DNA from: DASYVD01 sp036000545
Lineage (GTDB): Bacteria > Actinomycetota > UBA4738 > CALAEC01
Direction of reading: 5' to 3'
NCBI GenBank assembly: GCA_036000545.1
Contig: DASYVD010000082.1
Location: 1 to 15,382, forward strand
DNA: 15,382 bases
This document shows positions 13,839 to 15,382 of the stretch, one piece after another. How positions within the stretch are numbered: the first letter of the stretch is position 1; the number at the start of each line of letters is the position of its first letter. The translations under genes and the position numbers were made by a program. Below the pieces are notes generated by a model, which worked only from the letters and a program-made list of their open reading frames with translations, did not search any database and was not told the DNA's origin.

Positions 13839-15382
13839 CGGGCGGATTCTACGAGAACTCCCTGCGGGTCGAACCGGACGGTGACGTCGCCGGACTGGTC
13901 CGTACGGAATACCAGCGCCCCGGAGCGCCGAAGAGCCGACAGGACCCACGGCACCGGGTGGCCGTACTCGTTGGGACCCACGCTCACCACGGCGACCTCC
14001 GCCCCCACGGCGTCGAAGAACTCCTCGAGAGAGGTGGCCCCGCCCTGGTGGGGGACCTTGAGCACCGCGGCGGCTACCGGATCGCCGTCGGCGATCAGGT
14101 CGCGCTGCGCGGGTTCCTCGGCATCCCCGGTAAACAGGACCGACGAACCCGGATCAGCGTGACCGGCCAGATGTAGCAGGAGCACCAGGGAGCTGTCGTT
14201 GGGCTCGTCCGCCGAACAGGCCTCGGGCCCGAGCACCTCGATCACCAGGCTTCCCACCTCCAGCCGCTCCCCTCCCCGAGGGTTGCGGACCGGGATCCCC
14301 TCGGCGTCGGCGGACTCGAGCATCCGTCGGTACTGAGGGGCCTCGTGCGGACAGCCGGGCTCGATGAGGATCGCCACCGGGAACCGGGCGAAGATCGCCG
14401 GGAATCCGCTCACGTGGTCAGCGTGCGGGTGCGAAACCACCGCGAGATCGATCCGCCGCACCCCGAGCCGGGCCAGCTTCCTGGACACCAGCTGCTCGTC
14501 GGGGCCCGAATCGATCAGCACGGTCCCTCCGTCGGGTGTGCGCACGACGGCGGCGTCACCCTGGCCCACGTCGAGGAAGGTGACGGTGAGCGCGGAGGGA
14601 GGGCCGGCACGGCCCCCGACCGGCCACAGGAACCCGCCCGCAACCAGCAGGGCCACCAGGGTTAGGATCGACCGCCTTCCGCGCCGGAGACGCCACACGG
14701 CCACCACCGCGAGGACCGACACGAGGACAGGCAGCGCGGGCCCCTCGGACACGATCTGGGGCAGGGGCGCGCGGGCGAGCCGATCGGCTACCCACTCGAC
14801 GTAGCCGAGCGGGAGCTCCGCCATCGCACCGACCACCCGCCCGGCGGGGGCCCACGCGTGGGCAGCTCCGGCAGCGGCCAGCCCACTCAGCAACGAGGGA
14901 GGAACGGCTGGGAACGCGAGCATGTTCGCCATGAGCGTGGCCGCGGGCACAACCCCGAACCGCAGCAGCAGGAGAGGAGTGACCGCGACCTGTGCCCCGA
15001 GGGTCGCCGCAGCAGCCAGTGCCACCGGGCGCGGGAACCACCACAGTCGCGACGCGAGCGGACCGGCCAGGGCCACGATCCCCGCCGTCGCCGCCACCGA
15101 CAGCTGGAACCCGACCGATCTCGCCAGCCACGGATCTCCCACGAGGAGAAGGAGGACTGCTCCTCCGAGGATCGGCGCCGAGCTGCGGGGCCGCCCGGCG
15201 AACGACCCACCCAGGGCCAGCCCGGCCATGGCGCTGGCCCGGAGCACCGAGGGCTCCCACCTGGTGAGCAGGGCGAAGAAGGCCACCCCGGCGATCCCCA
15301 CGAGGAGACGCGCTGCCGAGGAGGCCCGCATCGCGGCGGCCAGGGCCAGCAGCGGAGCCAGGAACATGGCCACGTTCGAGCC
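13835..15382 (-). CDS. comEC: ComEC/Rec2-type DNA internalisation protein, 3' part (cut by window edge)
   Basis: ComEC forms the inner-membrane channel for DNA uptake in competence. The frame is open to the window edge, so the N-terminal part is missing; 515 residues remain. They begin inside the competence domain (SNVAMFLAP corresponds to the conserved SGxNVA segment). Several hydrophobic helices follow, with motifs such as PLLLLRFGVVP and MANMLAFPAVPP. The C-terminal metallo-beta-lactamase-like domain has FLDVGQGDA, LIDSG, the metal motif SHPHADHVSG (around 14408-14437) and FTGDAE. The later KVPHxG motif reads KVPHQGG, with Gln where many homologues have a second His. This domain is thought to be the nuclease that degrades the non-transported strand. 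The stop overlaps holA. A ComEC gene does not by itself show natural competence. Confidence 0.93.
   Translation of the reverse strand, partial: GSNVAMFLAPLLALAAAMRASSAARLLVGIAGVAFFALLTRWEPSVLRASAMAGLALGGSFAGRPRSSAPILGGAVLLLLVGDPWLARSVGFQLSVAATAGIVALAGPLASRLWWFPRPVALAAAATLGAQVAVTPLLLLRFGVVPAATLMANMLAFPAVPPSLLSGLAAAGAAHAWAPAGRVVGAMAELPLGYVEWVADRLARAPLPQIVSEGPALPVLVSVLAVVAVWRLRRGRRSILTLVALLVAGGFLWPVGGRAGPPSALTVTFLDVGQGDAAVVRTPDGGTVLIDSGPDEQLVSRKLARLGVRRIDLAVVSHPHADHVSGFPAIFARFPVAILIEPGCPHEAPQYRRMLESADAEGIPVRNPRGGERLEVGSLVIEVLGPEACSADEPNDSSLVLLLHLAGHADPGSSVLFTGDAEEPAQRDLIADGDPVAAAVLKVPHQGGATSLEEFFDAVGAEVAVVSVGPNEYGHPVPWVLSALRRSGALVFRTDQSGDVTVRFDPQGVLVESAR

Overview
This is a GC-rich chromosomal window of housekeeping genes. 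The order comEC-holA, rpsT (divergent), lepA-hemW-hrcA-dnaJ-rsmE, (M23)-HIT-phoH-ybeY-corC-cdd-era is the conserved block seen in Actinomycetota. High GC, frequent GTG starts, TANNNT-type -10 boxes and apparent leaderless starts fit that phylum. I cannot name a genus; an uncultured or deep-branching actinobacterial lineage is plausible. All genes lie on the minus strand except rpsT. No tRNA, rRNA, CRISPR array or IS element was seen.

Layout, left to right in window coordinates (transcription runs right to left except rpsT). 1-162: start of a GntR-family regulator, cut by the window edge, behind a good sigma70-type promoter and two palindromes (163-306). 307-3327: a tightly coupled run of ybeY, corC/hlyC-like, cdd and era, whose starts and stops overlap. 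3327-5378: phoH interrupted in frame by a 358-residue intein (DNA 3630-4703). 5379-5477: phoH leader with a TATAAT box and two hairpins. 5478-6505: HIT/HINT hydrolase and a secreted M23-like protein. 6616-9598: rsmE, dnaJ and hrcA, with a CIRCE-like operator at 9615-9641 inside the 3' end of hemW. 9615-12550: hemW and lepA. 12551-12601: a 51-bp divergent promoter region. 12602-12868: rpsT on the plus strand. 12876-15382: holA and the 3' part of comEC.

The genes serve translation and ribosome quality (rpsT, lepA, era, ybeY, rsmE), proteostasis (hrcA, dnaJ), DNA uptake and replication (comEC, holA), haem-related radical SAM chemistry (hemW), nucleotide salvage (cdd, HIT) and envelope or ion functions (M23, corC). 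No gap exceeds 300 bases.

The strongest finding is the PhoH intein. It begins with Ala instead of Cys or Ser and carries the Trp/Cys/Thr signature of class 3 inteins, together with two intact LAGLIDADG motifs. Secondary findings are the CIRCE-like element straddling the hemW stop, a repeated TANNNT box 6-9 nt ahead of starts that lack a Shine-Dalgarno (leaderless genes), a probable CTG start for cdd, and the structured leader of phoH.
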